DNA of 64,000 bases from Nonomuraea jabiensis (GTDB taxonomy: Bacteria; Actinomycetota; Actinomycetes; Streptosporangiales; Streptosporangiaceae). The first letter of the stretch is position 1. Every line of letters starts with the position of its first letter. This document shows positions 1 to 8,851 of the stretch, one piece after another. The stretch is taken from assembly GCF_014204795.1 (NCBI RefSeq), contig NZ_JACHMB010000001.1:9932501-9996500 (forward strand), written 5' to 3'. The notes beneath the pieces are model-generated. The model saw only the letters and a list, made by a program, of their open reading frames with translations, had not been told where the DNA came from and did no database searches. A program made the position numbers and the translations under genes.

Positions 1-243
1 CCGCTCGGGCTGGCACCGTCCGTCCGCAACCCGCCGCCCAGGGACTCCCGGGACGACGCGCGGCTGATCGCGCTCCTGCTGTCGGGGCTCACCGACGAGG
101 CCATCGCCCGCCAGCTCGGGGTCGGCCACCGGACGGCGGAGCGCCGGATCGCCGAGCTGATGTCCCGGCTCGGCGCCCGCACCCGCTTCCAGGCCGGCGT
201 CCAGGCCGCCCTCTCCCACCCGCCCCCGCCACCGTCCCCTTGA
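1..243 (+). CDS. LuxR-type regulator, C-terminal fragment (partial)
   Basis: The frame is open from the first base and stops with TGA at 241-243, so only the last 80 residues of a longer protein are present. Residues 20-65 carry a LuxR/GerE helix-turn-helix: LLLSGLTDEAIARQLGV, then RTAERRIAELMSRLGARTRFQAGVQ split over the recognition helix. The tail is proline-rich (HPPPPPPSP). The motif supports DNA binding. The missing N-terminus could be a receiver, an ATPase or a TrmB-type sensor, so the signal sensed cannot be named. A perfect hairpin follows at 312-348. Confidence 0.8.
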   Translation, partial: PLGLAPSVRNPPPRDSRDDARLIALLLSGLTDEAIARQLGVGHRTAERRIAELMSRLGARTRFQAGVQAALSHPPPPPSP

Positions 244-311
244 CGCCCCCAGCCGGGGTGCTGTCCTTCGGGGGGAAGAGGGGGTGCGGGCCTTCCGGGG
301 GAGGGGACGGG

Positions 312-348
312 TGTGGCCGGATCGCGAGCCCCGCGCGATCCGGCCACA
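312..348. terminator. Bidirectional hairpin terminator between convergent genes
   Basis: A perfect 15-bp inverted repeat (arms 312-326 and 334-348, starting TGTGGCCGG) with a 7-base loop lies between the 3' end of the LuxR-type gene and the 3' end of the amidase gene. There is no strong T-run, as is usual in high-GC actinomycetes. Position and symmetry suggest it ends transcription from both sides. Confidence 0.75.
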
Positions 349-358
349 GTTCAGAGGG

Positions 359-1786
359 TCAGCTTCCGCAGTGTTCGAAGCCGCTCTCGTACGTGCTCGA
401 CCCTGCCTTGCCGCCCCACTTGACGCACTTGTCGGCGGCGGCGGCCCGGACGGGCCCGGCGTAGTACGCGAAGTTACCGGTGTCGGTGACCCGGGTCTGG
501 CCCTCGACCTCCAGGAAGGCCGTGGTGGCGGTGGCCGTGCCCAGCGAGGTCGCCTTGATCGTGGCCACGCAGTTGTTACCGTTGTCCGTGTTGTACAGCA
601 GATAGACGGTCCCGGCCGTGCCCAGCGGGTTCGAGTCGATCACCTTGTAGCCGGTGCCGCACACCGACTCGGGCGTGTGCGGGTTGGTGCCCCCGCTTCC
701 ACCGGTGACGTACTGCATGTACTTGGTCCAGTTCCAGTACTGGCCCGGGTCGGTGTGGTCGGCCTCGGGGACCTCACTGTGGCCCACGATGTGGGTGCGG
801 TCCTTGGGGATGCCGTACCGGTCGGCGATGTTGCGGACCAGCGCCGCGGACGAGCGGTACATCGTGTCGGTGAACCACGTCGCGTTGTCGACCCAGCCCT
901 CGTGCTCGATGCCGACCGAGCGCCGGTTGTAGTTGCCGGCGTGGAAGGCCCGGTCCTTCTCCCTGACCGTCTGGGTGATGGCGCCGTCGGAGGAGCGGAC
1001 CACGTAGTGGGCCGAGGTGGGGTTCGGCCGGGGCCCGGTCTGGAACCAGGAGATCGTCCCGGCGTAGGTCCCCTGCGCCACGTGGATGACGATGCGGTCG
1101 ATCGCGTCGCTGGTGGGCCGGTTGGAGACGGCGTAGTTGCTGCTGTGCGCCGGAGCCCACGCGGCCCCCGGGTAGTCGGTGCTCGCCGCCAGCGTGCTCG
1201 GCTGGTCCAGGTCGTCCACCTTGGCGTACGAGCCGCGGTCCGGCGTCACGGCCCGCGCCGGCGCGGTGACGGTCTCTCCCGCCGGCGTCTTGGCGTTCAC
1301 GCCCTTGGCGAGTTCCTCGTACACGGTGTCGGCGTACAGCCGGGCGACCGCGGGCGAGGAGGCGCCGCTGTACCTGGCGATCGCCTGGTACCACTTGCCG
1401 GCGTCCTTGCGGGCCGCGGCGTCCAGCTTGAGCTCGTCGGCCAGAGAACGCAGCACGGCCGCGCCGCCCGTGATGTTGGCCGCGTCGTCCGACTTCAGGG
1501 CGGACAGCGGCTGCTTGGTCAGCGTTGCGGCCTTGTCCAGGGTCTTGGCGGTGACCAGGTGCATCACGCCGTAGCCGCCGTCGGCGCTGGGCTGTCCCTG
1601 GTGGCCGTCCAGGTGGGTCTCGGAGTAGGCCACCGAGACCAGCAGGTCACGAGGCACCTCGTACGTCGAGGCCGCCTTGGCGAACGCCTCGGTCATCGGA
1701 TCGGCCGAGGCCGCCCCGGCCGGCTGCCCCACGAGCAGCGACAGGGGCAGGACGGCGGCGCCGGTCAGGAGAATACGCAGCTTCAC
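359..1786 (-). CDS. Secreted N-acetylmuramoyl-L-alanine amidase with C-terminal SapA-like domain
   Basis: This 475-residue protein has a Sec signal peptide (hydrophobic stretch to about residue 25, cleavage near AGAASA). A helical region of about 175 residues follows, then an Amidase_2/PGRP-type domain (about residues 200-350). The domain shows IDRIVIHVAQGTYAG, SAHYVV, NRRSVGIEHEG and HIVGHSEVP, the last holding zinc-ligand His. It should cleave the amide between muramic acid and the stem peptide outside the cell. The last 100 residues (from ESVCGTGYKVIDS) are a Cys-containing domain like spore-associated protein A, nearly the same as in the gene just upstream. The start is GTG. Its GGAG ribosome site (1797-1800) lies in the last codons of the M23 gene, so the two are probably translationally coupled. 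Confidence 0.88.
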   Translation of the reverse strand: MKLRILLTGAAVLPLSLLVGQPAGAASADPMTEAFAKAASTYEVPRDLLVSVAYSETHLDGHQGQPSADGGYGVMHLVTAKTLDKAATLTKQPLSALKSDDAANITGGAAVLRSLADELKLDAAARKDAGKWYQAIARYSGASSPAVARLYADTVYEELAKGVNAKTPAGETVTAPARAVTPDRGSYAKVDDLDQPSTLAASTDYPGAAWAPAHSSNYAVSNRPTSDAIDRIVIHVAQGTYAGTISWFQTGPRPNPTSAHYVVRSSDGAITQTVREKDRAFHAGNYNRRSVGIEHEGWVDNATWFTDTMYRSSAALVRNIADRYGIPKDRTHIVGHSEVPEADHTDPGQYWNWTKYMQYVTGGSGGTNPHTPESVCGTGYKVIDSNPLGTAGTVYLLYNTDNGNNCVATIKATSLGTATATTAFLEVEGQTRVTDTGNFAYYAGPVRAAAADKCVKWGGKAGSSTYESGFEHCGS

Positions 1787-1792
1787 AGGGGT

Positions 1793-2791
1793 TCAGCTCC
1801 CGCAGTGCTCGGACGGGCTGTTGTAGGTGCTGGAGCCGGCCTTGCCGCCCCACTTGACGCACTTGCCGGCGGCCGCGGCCCGTACCGGGCCCGCGTAGTA
1901 CTCGAAGTTGCCGGTGTCGGCGGCCCGGGTCTTGCCCTCGACCTCCAGGTAGGCGGCGGTGGCGGTGGCCTTGCCCAGCGAGGCCTTCTTGATCGTGGCC
2001 ACGCAGTTGTTGCCGTTACCGGCGTTGAACGTCAGATACACGGTGCCGCTGGAGCCGAGCGCGGCCGAGTCGATGACCTTGTAGCCGGCGCCGCACACGG
2101 ACTCGGCGGTGTGCGGGTTGGTGGAGCCGCCACCGCCGCCGCACTTGTTCTTGGAGGTCACGCTGGCGTTCGGGTAGCCGAAGGTGGCGCCGTTGAAGGT
2201 GGCCTTGCGGATGTTGCCCGGGTAGCTGGTGCCCTGGCGCACCTCGTAGTGCAGGTGCGGGCTGATGTTGTTGCCGGGCTTGCTGGTGTTGCCGACCGTG
2301 CCGATCTTCTGGCCCTGGGCGACCTGCGCGCCGGCCGAGACCGAGCGGACGGTCAGGTGCGCGTAGTAGGTGCTCCACCCGCCCCCGTGGTCGATCTTGA
2401 CCAGGTTGCCGTAACCGTTGGTCGAGCCCTGGTGAGCCGAGATGACCACGGTGCCGGCCGCGGCCGCGACCACGGTGTCACCACGGTCCGCATCAGCGGT
2501 GCTGCCCCGGTTGAAGTCGATCTCGTACGACTTGTGCGCGCTGCTGTTGCTGGAGTTGCCCGTCCACGTCTGGCCACAGGGGAACGGCAGCTGGAAGCTC
2601 GGCGCCGCCAGAGTGGACACCGGCGGCACGTCCACCTGATCCGGCGGGTTACCCATCTCCCCCTCGTCCTCCTTGGCGGAGGACGACGGCGACGGAGACG
2701 GGGTCGGGGCGGCCCATGCCGCCGCGACCGGGCCGGTCGTGAGGCTGAAGAGCAGGGCGAACCCGGCCGTAAGCACCCCTCTGGTTCTCAT
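1793..2791 (-). CDS. Secreted M23 metallopeptidase with C-terminal SapA-like domain
   Basis: This 332-residue peptidase starts at ATG 2791 behind an AAAGG site; a longer reading from 2959 would put a charged extension before the signal peptide and is unlikely. The signal peptide (MRTRGVLTAGFALLFS) is followed by a Pro/Ser linker. The LytM/M23 domain shows the zinc-binding pattern HxxxD near HKSYEIDFNRG and HLHYEVRQG at its end. It should cut peptidoglycan cross-bridges. The C-terminal 100 residues (AESVCGAGYKVIDS to the end) match the downstream amidase domain almost residue for residue, a recent duplication or shared targeting module. The gene is divergent from the SARP gene across a 210-bp gap. 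Confidence 0.88.
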   Translation of the reverse strand: MRTRGVLTAGFALLFSLTTGPVAAAWAAPTPSPSPSSSAKEDEGEMGNPPDQVDVPPVSTLAAPSFQLPFPCGQTWTGNSSNSSAHKSYEIDFNRGSTADADRGDTVVAAAAGTVVISAHQGSTNGYGNLVKIDHGGGWSTYYAHLTVRSVSAGAQVAQGQKIGTVGNTSKPGNNISPHLHYEVRQGTSYPGNIRKATFNGATFGYPNASVTSKNKCGGGGGSTNPHTAESVCGAGYKVIDSAALGSSGTVYLTFNAGNGNNCVATIKKASLGKATATAAYLEVEGKTRAADTGNFEYYAGPVRAAAAGKCVKWGGKAGSSTYNSPSEHCGS

Positions 2792-3001
2792 GCGGATACC
2801 TTTCTGCGCGCACCGGAGGGGCGATGCCCCACCGGCGCCGCGAATCTGTCCGTCGGATCTTTCGAAGCGCTCTCGCTGGGGATCAAGATTGCGAGTCCGG
2901 CATACAAAGAACATCCAAAATCGGTATAAAGGCCCTTCCAGCTTGAACGCTTCACCCAACGGACGCCCCGCACGGCGCCCAGCTCAGGAGAACGCGCGGT
3001 C

Positions 3002-5830
3002 ATGGTGGTTGAACAGCCCGTATTCAGTGTTCTTGGGCCGTTGCAGGTCCGGGGCCCGGAAGGGTCCCTCCGCATCGCGGGCAGGAAGCCCAGGCTCCTG
3101 CTCGCCTCGCTGCTGCTGGAAGCCAACGAGGTGGTCAGCTCGGAGGCCCTCGTCGAGGTGCTGTGGCCACGGGCGCGGCCGTCGTCGGCGGTGGCCAACC
3201 TGCGCACGTACGTGAGCACGCTGCGCTCGGCCGGCGTCCAGATCGAGGCCCGCGCCTCCGGTTACGCGATGCAGCTCGACACGGGGCGGCTGGACGCCCT
3301 GGAGTTCGAGGACCTGGTGGCCAGGGCGCGGGCGGCGGGGCGTGCCGAGGAGGCGGCGGAGCACTTACGCCGGGCGCTGGCGTTGTGGCGCGGCACCCCG
3401 CTCGGCGACCTGCCCGCCAGCCCGCTGTGGGACGGGCGGCTGCGCGCGCTCACCCAGGCCCGGCTGGCCGCGGTCGAGGAGCTGGTGGCGCTGAAGCTGG
3501 CCCGCGGCGAGCACGCCGCCGCGATCGACGACCTGCGCGACCTGATCGGCGAGCACCCCTACCGCGAGGACCTGTGGCAGCAGCTGATCCTCGCCCTGCA
3601 CCACAGCGGCCGGCGGGCCGAGGCCCTGAACGCCTACGCCACGATCCGGCGGCAGCTCGTGGACGAGCTCGGCATCGAACCGGGGCAGGAATTACGTGAC
3701 GTGCACGCCTCCGTGCTGGCGGGCGACGCCCCGCCCGCGCCCGTCGCGGCGGCCCCCCACCAGCTGCCCGCGGACGTGCCGGACTTCACCGGCCGCGCGC
3801 ACGACGTCGCGACCGTGACTCGAGCGCTGTCCGCCGAGGCGCACCGCCCGGACGGGCCGCCCGCGATCGCCGTGGTGACCGGACCGCCGGGGGTCGGCAA
3901 GTCCGCGCTGGCCGTGCACTGCGCCCACGCGTTGCGGGCGGGCTACCCCGCCGGCCAGCTCTACCTGTGCCTGGGCGGCACCGACGCCGAGCCCGCCGAT
4001 CCGCTCGCCCTCCTCGCCGAGGCGCTGCGCGCGCTCGGCGTCGCGGAGGCGGCCCTGCCGCCGACCGTGCGCGAGCGGGCCTCCCTCTACCGTTCCGTGC
4101 TGTCCGAGCGCCCGATGCTCGTCCTCCTCGACGACGCCGCCGACACCGCCCAGGTACGCGCCCTGCTCCCCGGCAGCGGCAGCGCGGTGCTCGTCACGAG
4201 CCGCCGGCGGATCGCCGAGCTGCCCGGCGCGCTCCAGCTCGAACTCGACGTGCTGCCGCCATCGGAGGCCGAGGAGCTCCTGGGCCGGATCGTCGGCCCC
4301 GAGCGGGTGGCCGAGGAGCGCGAGGCCGCCCGGGCGATCGTGCGCTCCTGCGGCCACTTACCGCTGGCCGTCCGGGTGGCCGGGGCCCGGCTGTCCGGAC
4401 GGCCCGGCTGGTCGCTGGGGGTGCTGCGGCAGCGGCTGGCGGACGAGGCCGGCCGCCTCGACGAGTTACGCGCCGGCGACCTGGAGGTACGCGGCTCGTT
4501 CGAGCTCAGCTACCGGCGGCTGCCCGACGACGCCGCCCTGGCCTTCCGCGCGATCGGCCTGCTCGGGGAGCAGTCCGTGCCGGGCTGGGTGGCCGACGCC
4601 GTGCTCGACCGGCCCCGCTCCGACGCCGTCGTGGACACCCTGGTGGACGCGAACCTCCTGCGCCTGGCCGGCACCGACCCCATCGGCCAGCCCCGCTACC
4701 GGCTCCACGACCTGATCCGCTGCGCCGCCAAGGAGAAGGCGGGCGGCGACACCGAACGGCACGCGCTGGCCCGGGTGCTCGGCGGCTGGCTGACCGCCGC
4801 CGAACACGCCTCCTTGCGACTGCCCACCACCCTCTTCGGGCTGACGTCCGACCTCGCGCCCCGCTGGAGCCTGGAGCGGGAGACCCTCGGCCGGCTGACC
4901 GCCCAGCCGCTGTCGTGGTTCGACGCCGAGCGGGAGTCCCTGGTCGAGGCCGTACGGCTGGCCGCCGGCGCGGGCCTGGCCCAGTCCGCGTGGGGGCTGG
5001 CCGCCACCCTGGTCCCGTACTTCGACCTGCACTGCCTGCTGGACGAGTGGCAGCTGACGCACCGCCTCGCCCTGGACAGCGCCCGCGCGGCCGGCGACCG
5101 CCACGGGGAGGCCGCCATGCTGCGCGGCCTGGCCCAGGTCTGCCTCTACCAGGACCGGTACGCCGAGGCCGAGGACATGTTCAAGCGGGCCCGCGCCATC
5201 TTCCACGAGCTGGGCGACACGCGGAGCGAGGCCATCTCGATCTGCGGGCTGGCGGCGGTCAACCAGTTCTCCGGCCGGCACCTCAAGGCGCTCGGGTCCT
5301 TCCGGCACGCGCTGGCCATGTTCCTGGCCATCGGCGACCGCAGCGGCGAGGCGTACGCGCGGCAGGCGATCGGGCGCGTCTACCTGTCGCTGCGGGACCT
5401 GCAGCAGGCGTCCCGGTGGCTGGGGGGCGCGCTGCGGCTGGCCGAGGAGCTCGGCGACGCCCACCGCGAGGGCTGCGTGTCGATGCAGCTCGGCCGCATG
5501 TACGACCTGTTCGCCCAGTCGGAACGCGCCATGCGCTACCAGGGGCACGCGCTGGACATCTTCGAGGCGCTCGGCGACCGCCACTGCGGCGCGTACGCGA
5601 TGCGGAACCTGGGCGGGCTCCAGGTGGCCAGGGGCGACCGTTCGGACGGCTCCGACCAGCTGGAGCGCTCGCTGATGATCTTCCAGCAGCTGGGGGACCG
5701 CAGCGGGGAGGCGGACACGTACCAGACGCTCGGCGAGCTGTACCGCTCCTCCGGGCGCACCGCGCTGGCCACCCATTACCTGCACCAGGCCCGCGAGCTG
5801 CGCAGGGAGCTCAGCGAGTCGTTCGCGTGA
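3002..5830 (+). CDS. SARP/AfsR-type regulator with NB-ARC and TPR domains
   Basis: This 942-residue regulator is of the large SARP class. Residues 1-90 form an OmpR-type winged helix (FSVLGPLQVRG, GRKPRLLLASLLLEAN). Residues 95-245 are the all-helical BTAD domain. A STAND-type NTPase follows, with a P-loop GPPGVGKSALA near residue 296 and LVLLDDAADTAQVRALLPG as Walker B. Tetratricopeptide repeats run from about residue 690 (AEAEDMFKRARAIFHELGD, then several copies ending in LGD). CAGGAG at 2985-2990 sits 11 bases before ATG. Such proteins bind direct heptamer repeats and activate secondary-metabolite genes. Four in-frame TTA leucine codons (3365, 3692, 4358, 4466) suggest control by a bldA-type tRNA. 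The last 20 bases overlap tenA tail to tail. Confidence 0.93.
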   Translation: MVVEQPVFSVLGPLQVRGPEGSLRIAGRKPRLLLASLLLEANEVVSSEALVEVLWPRARPSSAVANLRTYVSTLRSAGVQIEARASGYAMQLDTGRLDALEFEDLVARARAAGRAEEAAEHLRRALALWRGTPLGDLPASPLWDGRLRALTQARLAAVEELVALKLARGEHAAAIDDLRDLIGEHPYREDLWQQLILALHHSGRRAEALNAYATIRRQLVDELGIEPGQELRDVHASVLAGDAPPAPVAAAPHQLPADVPDFTGRAHDVATVTRALSAEAHRPDGPPAIAVVTGPPGVGKSALAVHCAHALRAGYPAGQLYLCLGGTDAEPADPLALLAEALRALGVAEAALPPTVRERASLYRSVLSERPMLVLLDDAADTAQVRALLPGSGSAVLVTSRRRIAELPGALQLELDVLPPSEAEELLGRIVGPERVAEEREAARAIVRSCGHLPLAVRVAGARLSGRPGWSLGVLRQRLADEAGRLDELRAGDLEVRGSFELSYRRLPDDAALAFRAIGLLGEQSVPGWVADAVLDRPRSDAVVDTLVDANLLRLAGTDPIGQPRYRLHDLIRCAAKEKAGGDTERHALARVLGGWLTAAEHASLRLPTTLFGLTSDLAPRWSLERETLGRLTAQPLSWFDAERESLVEAVRLAAGAGLAQSAWGLAATLVPYFDLHCLLDEWQLTHRLALDSARAAGDRHGEAAMLRGLAQVCLYQDRYAEAEDMFKRARAIFHELGDTRSEAISICGLAAVNQFSGRHLKALGSFRHALAMFLAIGDRSGEAYARQAIGRVYLSLRDLQQASRWLGGALRLAEELGDAHREGCVSMQLGRMYDLFAQSERAMRYQGHALDIFEALGDRHCGAYAMRNLGGLQVARGDRSDGSDQLERSLMIFQQLGDRSGEADTYQTLGELYRSSGRTALATHYLHQARELRRELSESFA

Positions 5831-6518
5831 GCTCCGGCCGGAGCCACTGCCCCGTGGGCCAGCTCTCCAGGCGCCAGGCGCTGTCCCAGAACATCCACTC
5901 GTACTCGGTGGCCCGGCAGAACGCCTCGTCCATCGCCCGGCGCGTCTCGGGGTCGGCGGTCTCTGCCAGCCGGTCGGTGATGGCCCTGGCCTGCTCCACC
6001 GAGGCGGCGAAGGCGGGGTCGGAGTAGGTGGCGATCCAGGTCCGGTACGGGTGGTCGGCCGCGCCCGCCGTACGTTCGAGCAGCGCCGCGCCGACGTCCT
6101 GGTAGACCCAGAAGCACGGCAGCACGGCGGCGGCGAGCACGGGCAGCGGGGCGGCCAGGGCCGTGGCCTGGAGGTAGGAGGAGTAGGCCAGGCAGGTCGG
6201 CGAGGTGGCCACGGCCGCCGTCTCGCCGGCCGTCAGCCCGAACTCCTCCAGGTAGCCGGTGTGCAGGGCCCGCTCGACGACCAGCGCCGTGTGGGCGCTC
6301 TGCGCGAAGAACGCGGCGTCGGCCGGGGCGGTGGCGCGGGCCGAGGCGGTCGCGAGGACCTTGGCGTAGGCCACCAGGTAGCGCCCGTCCTGGACCAGGT
6401 AGAACGCGAACCGCTCGCGGTCGAGGGTGCCGTCGCCGAGCGCGGCGTTGAACGGGTGGTCGTGGATCGCCTGGAGCAGCGTGGCCGTGCGCGCCCAGAT
6501 CTTGTCACAGAAGGTCAC
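5811..6518 (-). CDS. tenA: TenA-family thiaminase II / aminopyrimidine aminohydrolase
   Basis: This 235-residue protein is the full length of TenA. It has the family active-site Cys in AAVLPCFWVYQDVG, the FYLVQDGRYL segment and the C-terminal EYEWMFWDSAW acid. TenA hydrolyses aminopyrimidines from degraded thiamine to hydroxymethylpyrimidine, so thiamine precursor is salvaged in the cytosol. It starts at GTG 6518, and its AAGGGA ribosome site (6527-6532) is inside the 3' strand of the TPP riboswitch. The gene is therefore probably shut off at translation when TPP is plentiful. It ends 20 bases inside the convergent SARP gene. Confidence 0.93.
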   Translation of the reverse strand: MTFCDKIWARTATLLQAIHDHPFNAALGDGTLDRERFAFYLVQDGRYLVAYAKVLATASARATAPADAAFFAQSAHTALVVERALHTGYLEEFGLTAGETAAVATSPTCLAYSSYLQATALAAPLPVLAAAVLPCFWVYQDVGAALLERTAGAADHPYRTWIATYSDPAFAASVEQARAITDRLAETADPETRRAMDEAFCRATEYEWMFWDSAWRLESWPTGQWLRPELTRTTR

Positions 6519-6525
6519 CGATGAC

Positions 6526-6599
6526 GTCCCTTCGCTAGTGCGAACTAGATCAGGTTCGACGGGTGTGATCTCAGCCCGGCAGCCCGGGCACCCCGCGTC
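6526..6599 (-). promoter_or_regulatory. TPP riboswitch (THI element) of tenA
   Basis: On the minus strand the conserved blocks appear in order: GCGGGGTGC (6589-6597), GGCTGAGATC (6568-6577), CGAACCTGATC (around 6548-6558) and the closing GCGAAGGGAC (6526-6535). This is the standard TPP aptamer with its pyrimidine-sensing CTGAGA loop and the CCTGATC helix. The closing strand contains the ribosome-binding site of tenA, which favours translational over transcriptional control. Confidence 0.95.
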
Positions 6600-6647
6600 G
6601 CGGCCAACGCTAGCAGAAGGCCCGGCCCTGCCGTGCAGCCGGACGTG

Positions 6648-8774
6648 TCAGGCGGGGATCAGCTCGTGCAGCGTGCCGGGGGTGTGGACCCGCGCCCCCT
6701 CCGGCAGGCCGGCCGGCGCCTCCAGCCCGATGTAGGTGGTGTGCCCGGCCGGCGAGCTCTTCGCGCGCATCAGGTCGGCCAGGTAGCGCACGCGCAGGAA
6801 GTCGCGTTCGACGATGGAGCGCACCAGCAGGGAGGCGCTGACGCGGTTGCCCTCCACCTGGTTGAAGCCGGGGTGGCCCTTCAGGTAGAGGTGCAGCCAC
6901 TTCACCAGCCAGCCGCCGTCGGCGCCGCGCAGGAAGACGAGCGGCAGGGCGATCCGGCCGGCGCCGCGCAGGTCCGACTTCATGCGCACGGTACGCGGCT
7001 CGAACGGCCTGCCTTCCTGGGCGGCGTCCCTGGTCATGTAGCCGAAGAACGCCTCGGCGGCCTCGTCGAACCCCTCCCCGGCGTAGATGTTCACCTGCGG
7101 GATGATGATCGGCCGGGTCGCGGCGGCGAGCCGGAGGTCGATGAACTCGGACGCGCCCTCGGGCGCCTCGGTGAGGTCGCCGGAGTACCGGGCGAAGCCG
7201 TTGGTGTGGTTCGTCCAGGAAATGTGCTCCGGGCCGTCGTAGGTGTCGTCGAGCATGAGCGCCGACAGGTCGTAGTCGGTACGCCGGCGGGCCTCGTGCC
7301 AGTGGACGAAGAACCTGAGCAGCTCGCCGTCCACGGCCGACACCGAGCCCCGGGGCAGCATGCCGAGCCCGGGCACGACGGCCTTGCCGGACAGCGGCAG
7401 GGCGACGTCGAGCACGTCGGGATCGACGATCAGCTCGCCGGGGTCGGGGAGGCGACGGGCGATCTCCTCGTCCAGGATGGCCAGCGCCCGCGCCAGGGCC
7501 TCCTCCTCCAGCGGCGAGCGGGAGTCGGGGGTGGCCCACGCCCTGCCGTGCCGGTTGACGAAGACGCGGCCCGCGGCGGGGGCCAGCCGGTTCTGCAGAT
7601 GCTCGCGCAGCGACAGCAGGACGCGGCCGGAGGCGCTGGAGGCGGCCCCTTCCGCGGCGTCCAGCACGGCCGTCGTGGACGGGGCGGTCCGCAGCAGGTG
7701 GTCGAGGCGGCGTAGCAGCGCGCCGGGGGCCTGCTCCAGCAGCTTCACCGCCTCGGCGGTGCGGCCCGCCGACAGGGCGGTCTCGACCCGGCCGTCCAGG
7801 CTCGGGGCCCGGCGGGTGCCCCTGGCCGTTTCGAAGACGGCCCGGGCGCGCGGGAACCGCGGGTACTCGTGGGGGTGCAGCCGTTCGCCGAGCCGCTTCC
7901 ACGCCTCCCGGTGGCGCGGCACGTCGCCGAGCCTGGCCGGGGACGCGACGGCGTCCAGGGCTGCCAGCAGGGCGCGGCGCTCGGCCCGGCGGAACGAGCG
8001 GAACCTGGTGGGCTCGGCCAGCGTGACATCGCCGCCGGAGCAGCCGCAGGCCAGCCGGAGCACGTCGGTCACGGTGTCGACCAGCAGCGGCCGGCCCTCG
8101 GCCAGCCGGACCTCGTTGACGATCGCGCGGTTCTCGCGCACGGGGATGCGCTCGGGCTCGTCGGCGCAGAACCCGGCCAGCAGGCGCAGCGCGGCCAGGT
8201 CCTCGGCGGCCAGGGGCACCTCGGAGCCCGCCAGCGAGAAGTAGAGCTCCCGCGCCTCCGACTCCAGGCTCCCGCCCAGCTCCAGCACGGTCACCCGGTC
8301 CCCGGCCAGCGGGATCAGCTCGGCGTGCGCGGCCAGCAGGTCGGCGTAGGTGTGCCGGTAACGGCCGTAGCCGGGCAGGGAGAGCAGGTTGAGCGTCGAG
8401 GTCTCGACGCGGGCGGCGGCGACCGGGTCGAGCAGGGCCTCGCGCAGCAGCCCGGCCCAGAACTCCAGGGTGTCGGGCACGTTCCTGGGGAAGTTCAGGA
8501 AGTAGGCGTTGTGCCGGACGTGGTCGCCCACGAGCGTGCGGACGGCGGCCAGAACGCGGATGCCGAGGTCGACCACGGTCTCGCCGCGCAGCCCGGACAG
8601 CCGTTCGAGCAGCGCGGGCGAGCACGTGAAGCCGACGCTGAGCAGCGCCGCGTCGAGCTGGCGGGCGGCGGTCTCCCCCCAGCCGGACGCGGCGCCGGCG
8701 GGCGCGCCGCCGATGGGGACGCGCAGCCGCCGGGCGATGACGAGGCTCTCCAGAGTGTCCACGAACGGCACCAT
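6648..8774 (-). CDS. MXAN_6230/SCO0854-family protein of unknown function
   Basis: This protein of about 708 residues resembles a large actinobacterial and myxobacterial family often called MXAN_6230/SCO0854 and often found near TerD-type genes. Landmarks are RENRAIVNEVR, SGGDVTLAEPTRFRSF, RLGERLHPHEYPRFP, GRVFVNRHGRAW, SWTNHTNGFARYSGD, RPIIIPQVNIY and FEPRTVRMKSDLRG. The RING-like Cys cluster named for some members is not visible; only a CGC triplet precedes SGGDV. It has no signal peptide or membrane segment. The biochemical role is unknown. I chose ATG 8774; GTG 8819 is possible and neither has a clear ribosome site. It lies downstream of the MFS gene in the same direction. No TerD gene is in the window. 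Confidence 0.7.
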   Translation of the reverse strand: MVPFVDTLESLVIARRLRVPIGGAPAGAASGWGETAARQLDAALLSVGFTCSPALLERLSGLRGETVVDLGIRVLAAVRTLVGDHVRHNAYFLNFPRNVPDTLEFWAGLLREALLDPVAAARVETSTLNLLSLPGYGRYRHTYADLLAAHAELIPLAGDRVTVLELGGSLESEARELYFSLAGSEVPLAAEDLAALRLLAGFCADEPERIPVRENRAIVNEVRLAEGRPLLVDTVTDVLRLACGCSGGDVTLAEPTRFRSFRRAERRALLAALDAVASPARLGDVPRHREAWKRLGERLHPHEYPRFPRARAVFETARGTRRAPSLDGRVETALSAGRTAEAVKLLEQAPGALLRRLDHLLRTAPSTTAVLDAAEGAASSASGRVLLSLREHLQNRLAPAAGRVFVNRHGRAWATPDSRSPLEEEALARALAILDEEIARRLPDPGELIVDPDVLDVALPLSGKAVVPGLGMLPRGSVSAVDGELLRFFVHWHEARRRTDYDLSALMLDDTYDGPEHISWTNHTNGFARYSGDLTEAPEGASEFIDLRLAAATRPIIIPQVNIYAGEGFDEAAEAFFGYMTRDAAQEGRPFEPRTVRMKSDLRGAGRIALPLVFLRGADGGWLVKWLHLYLKGHPGFNQVEGNRVSASLLVRSIVERDFLRVRYLADLMRAKSSPAGHTTYIGLEAPAGLPEGARVHTPGTLHELIPA

Positions 8775-8851
8775 ATAGCCGGGACACGCCCGATCACGGG
8801 GGGTTTTCCGGCCGGTCACCGGAGCGGGTCCGCCGCGCGTTCAGCGGCTGG

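Noticed and set aside
284..2929. Very long open frame on the plus strand opposite the two wall hydrolases
   Set aside because: It is antisense to genes with clear domains and signal peptides. Its translation is low-complexity Arg/Gly/Val/Asp, the usual shadow of high-GC coding DNA.
3967..6027. 686-codon open frame within the SARP gene
   Set aside because: It is in another frame of a well-supported regulator, its product is Arg/Ala/Pro-rich and there is no ribosome site.
6610..8787. 725-codon frame overlapping the SCO0854-like gene
   Set aside because: It is the neighbouring frame of that gene, with Arg/Pro/Ala-rich low-complexity product.
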